Source: Candidatus Nomurabacteria bacterium (GTDB lineage Bacteria > Patescibacteriota > Minisyncoccia > Phycocordibacterales > UBA1006). Taken from it: a stretch of DNA of 15,045 nt. Of this stretch, positions 13,160 through 15,045 are shown in pieces. The stretch covers positions 1 through 15,045 of the forward strand of contig CALRGS010000010.1 of NCBI GenBank assembly GCA_943357975.1. The letters run 5' to 3'. Each line of letters begins with the position of its first letter. Positions within the stretch are counted from its first letter, which is position 1. The translations under genes and the position numbers were made by a program. Under the pieces are notes generated by a model. That model saw nothing but the letters and a program-made list of their open reading frames with translations. It made no database searches and was not told where the DNA came from.

Positions 13160-15045
13160 TTAGAAGAATAGTGAAACTAGATTAGTTTCCATTTCGTCTG
13201 TAAGACCAGTCCAGTTCATTACATTTGCTGAACGAGTAGTGTCACTCGTAGAGTCTGTACCAAATTGGATTGAATCAATCTCTCCACCTACAGTTGCATT
13301 TGTCGTAGCCTGACTGATTGTAGCTGTAATTGTGAATGTGACAGATTGGTCTTCAATAATGGTGTAGTATTCATTATCAACCCCAGAGTTTGTAATACTA
13401 TTTCCGTTTGAAGTAGCACCTGTAACTGTGTAAGCAGGAGCTGCAAGAGTACTGTTTCCATCACCAGCAAGTGTGCTTAGTTGGAACGCTTCTTTAACAG
13501 CTGTAGATTCGTTGAACCCGTTCATGTAGATATCATCACCCTTTGCGGTAACTTTAACTACAAACGTAACCGTTGAAACATCTGTGTTAGGATCTGCAGC
13601 GGCAACATTTGATTTGCTTACAAGATCAACATCTGCGAATACTTCAAAGAATCGCTGAGCTTCACCTGTTGCTGATCCAGTAATTTCAGATGCTCCTAAG
13701 TCATCGTTTCCAGATTCAGCATCAATTGCATCAGCGCCTGTACTTGTAACTTTTGCAAGTAGACTATCTCCGTTTGTAAGTGTAACCCCATCAAGTTCAT
13801 TTATGTCCGCTACCAATTCGAATTCTACTGTATCTCCATCTTCTAGATCATAGTCGAGATCATCGAATGTAAGAGTACATGATGTACCTGCACAAGCTAC
13901 TGCTTCTACTACAGAAGTGTCGTAGTTGTCTGATGTACCATCAGCCGCAGAAAGATTGTCACCGATCTCGTCATCATTGAACTTCAAGACGAACGACGAA
14001 ACTAAATCATCAACATCTGAACCTGATGATGTAATTGTAAATGGAAGTGAATCAATATTAATATCTGCTCCATCTGCCTTGATTTTTCCTTTAACAATAA
14101 GAACATTCTCCGTATCATCATTTTCTTCTGCTGTTACAATTCCTTCATCTGGACTAGACGAGTCAAGAGAAACCTTGAGTTCAACATTGTTTGATGATGT
14201 GAATGTATCAAACTGGAAATCTCGTACATCAGCAGAACCGATGTCGCCAGTTCCAATTTCGGTTAGAATAGCTCCATCTGCGTCCATAAATCGAACACTA
14301 GAAACTGAGACATCCCAATCATTATTTGCTGATCCAAGATCAGAAGAGTCGATATTGCCAAGAGCTGAGACTGCAACATATAACTTGCCAGTTTCATCTG
14401 CTTTTATAACAGCCCCATCAAGACTAATAGATTTTGTCCAATCACCGTTGTCATCGTCAAAATCTTCTACATCTGCTGATCCAACCTCTTTACCATCAAA
14501 CCAAACTGATACCTTATCAGCATAGTCATCAAGATCATCCGATCCACCAGCTCCTTGCTCTGCGAACATTACTTTTACTGATTTAAGTTCAATATCTGAA
14601 CCACCATCAGCATCAATGTCGAGACCGAGTACCTTTACGTCATCCTCTCCTTCACCGACATCTTCGTTAGAGATAGATGAGATAAAATCTGCATCATCAA
14701 TCTCTCCTGATCCACCTGAAAGTGTTCCTGGTGCTGTAGGAGTTGTAGGAACCATAGCACCTGCGCACTTAGCAACCAAAGCTGCTTGTGTCAAAGCACC
14801 TGCTTTTCCATCTACTGTCAAACCGCCGTTAGCAACTTGGAAAGCTGCTACTGCTGCTGTTGTCTTTGCACCGAACTTACCATCTGCAACTAATGCAGGA
14901 GTTGCACTAGCACACATGTTAAGGTTACTTTGAAGTGCCATGACATAAGCTGGGTTTGAACCACCTTGAATTGTCACTCCTCCCATAGGCATCGCTGTTG
15001 CTGCTGCCGCTGAAAAAGCGAAAGCGAATGCAAAAGCAGATACTG
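13160..15045 (-). CDS. S-layer-like secreted acidic protein with peptidoglycan-binding domain (5' end beyond window)
   Basis: The frame is open to the window edge. The codons before the internal ATG at 14992 encode VSAFAFAFAFSAAAATA, the hydrophobic core and cleavage region of a signal peptide, so the true start lies just outside. After cleavage comes a peptidoglycan-binding domain (PG_binding_1 type; NPAYVMALQSNLNM...DGKFGAKTTAAVAAFQVANGGLTVDGKAGALTQAAL, about residues 13-75 from that Met). A Pro/Thr linker and about 500 residues of Asp/Ser/Thr-rich beta-strand sequence follow, with repeated acidic stretches (DDLDDYAD, DFDDDNGDW, DDLDYDLEDGD) that may bind calcium, and few Cys (two close pairs). 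This architecture fits the abundant surface-layer proteins of Parcubacteria. A large adhesin is the alternative. A 40-bp palindromic terminator follows the TAA. Confidence 0.8.
   Translation of the reverse strand, partial: VSAFAFAFAFSAAAATAMPMGGVTIQGGSNPAYVMALQSNLNMCASATPALVADGKFGAKTTAAVAAFQVANGGLTVDGKAGALTQAALVAKCAGAMVPTTPTAPGTLSGGSGEIDDADFISSISNEDVGEGEDDVKVLGLDIDADGGSDIELKSVKVMFAEQGAGGSDDLDDYADKVSVWFDGKEVGSADVEDFDDDNGDWTKSISLDGAVIKADETGKLYVAVSALGNIDSSDLGSANNDWDVSVSSVRFMDADGAILTEIGTGDIGSADVRDFQFDTFTSSNNVELKVSLDSSSPDEGIVTAEENDDTENVLIVKGKIKADGADINIDSLPFTITSSGSDVDDLVSSFVLKFNDDEIGDNLSAADGTSDNYDTSVVEAVACAGTSCTLTFDDLDYDLEDGDTVEFELVADINELDGVTLTNGDSLLAKVTSTGADAIDAESGNDDLGASEITGSATGEAQRFFEVFADVDLVSKSNVAAADPNTDVSTVTFVVKVTAKGDDIYMNGFNESTAVKEAFQLSTLAGDGNSTLAAPAYTVTGATSNGNSITNSGVDNEYYTIIEDQSVTFTITATISQATTNATVGGEIDSIQFGTDSTSDTTRSANVMNWTGLTDEMETNLVSLFF

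Noticed and set aside
13926..14525. Plus-strand ORF of 199 codons opposite the S-layer-like gene
   Set aside because: Ser/Thr-rich shadow translation of the antisense strand of a Asp/Ser-rich gene; no start signals.

Overview
The window reads as a stretch of chromosome from a Candidate Phyla Radiation (Patescibacteria, Parcubacteria-like) bacterium. Pointers to this are a 23S rRNA gene carrying a group I intron, a 23S-5S unit with no 16S beside it, short intergenic gaps, almost no Shine-Dalgarno sites, a secreted acidic protein with a peptidoglycan-binding domain that looks like an S-layer subunit, and a membrane-anchored surface protein with a C-x-D-G-x-x-N type Cys motif. The assignment rests on family knowledge and was not tested phylogenetically. 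Every confident gene lies on the minus strand, and the standard code (TGA as stop) fits all of them.

Layout, following the window from low to high coordinates (transcription runs the other way). 1-2798: an envelope operon rodA, PAP2 phosphatase, secD (secD cut by the window edge), with two promoter candidates upstream of rodA. 2927-3726: a single-pass surface protein with its own promoter. 3737-7837: the 23S-5S rRNA transcription unit, comprising promoter, 330-nt structured leader, 23S gene with a 411-nt group I intron in the peptidyl-transferase centre, 5S and terminator. Three nested sets of complementary arms look like pre-rRNA processing stems. 7878-10196: three monocistronic genes (a hypothetical exported protein, an MscS-related membrane protein, a winged-helix/degenerate nucleotidyltransferase protein), each with its own promoter and hairpin terminator. 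10213-11273: rplJ-rplL with a leader resembling the L10 autoregulatory leader and a TTGACA promoter. 11278-13067: a secreted fibre-like protein and a MazF/PemK-type toxin, each preceded by an identical 49-bp repeat that contains two AGAA-N-TTCT dyads one helical turn apart. 13078-15045: a 40-bp palindromic terminator and the S-layer-like gene, lacking only the start of its signal peptide.

The genes mostly serve envelope building (lipid II polymerisation, lipid-carrier recycling, secretion, surface layer) and translation (23S, 5S, L10, L7/L12). The most notable signals are non-coding. The group I intron has a 10-nt guide that matches both ligated exons, yet a long competing stem covers its 5' splice site. 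The paired 49-bp regulatory repeats link two otherwise unrelated genes. Several genes have a -10 element only 6-11 nt before the start codon, which suggests leaderless or near-leaderless mRNAs.
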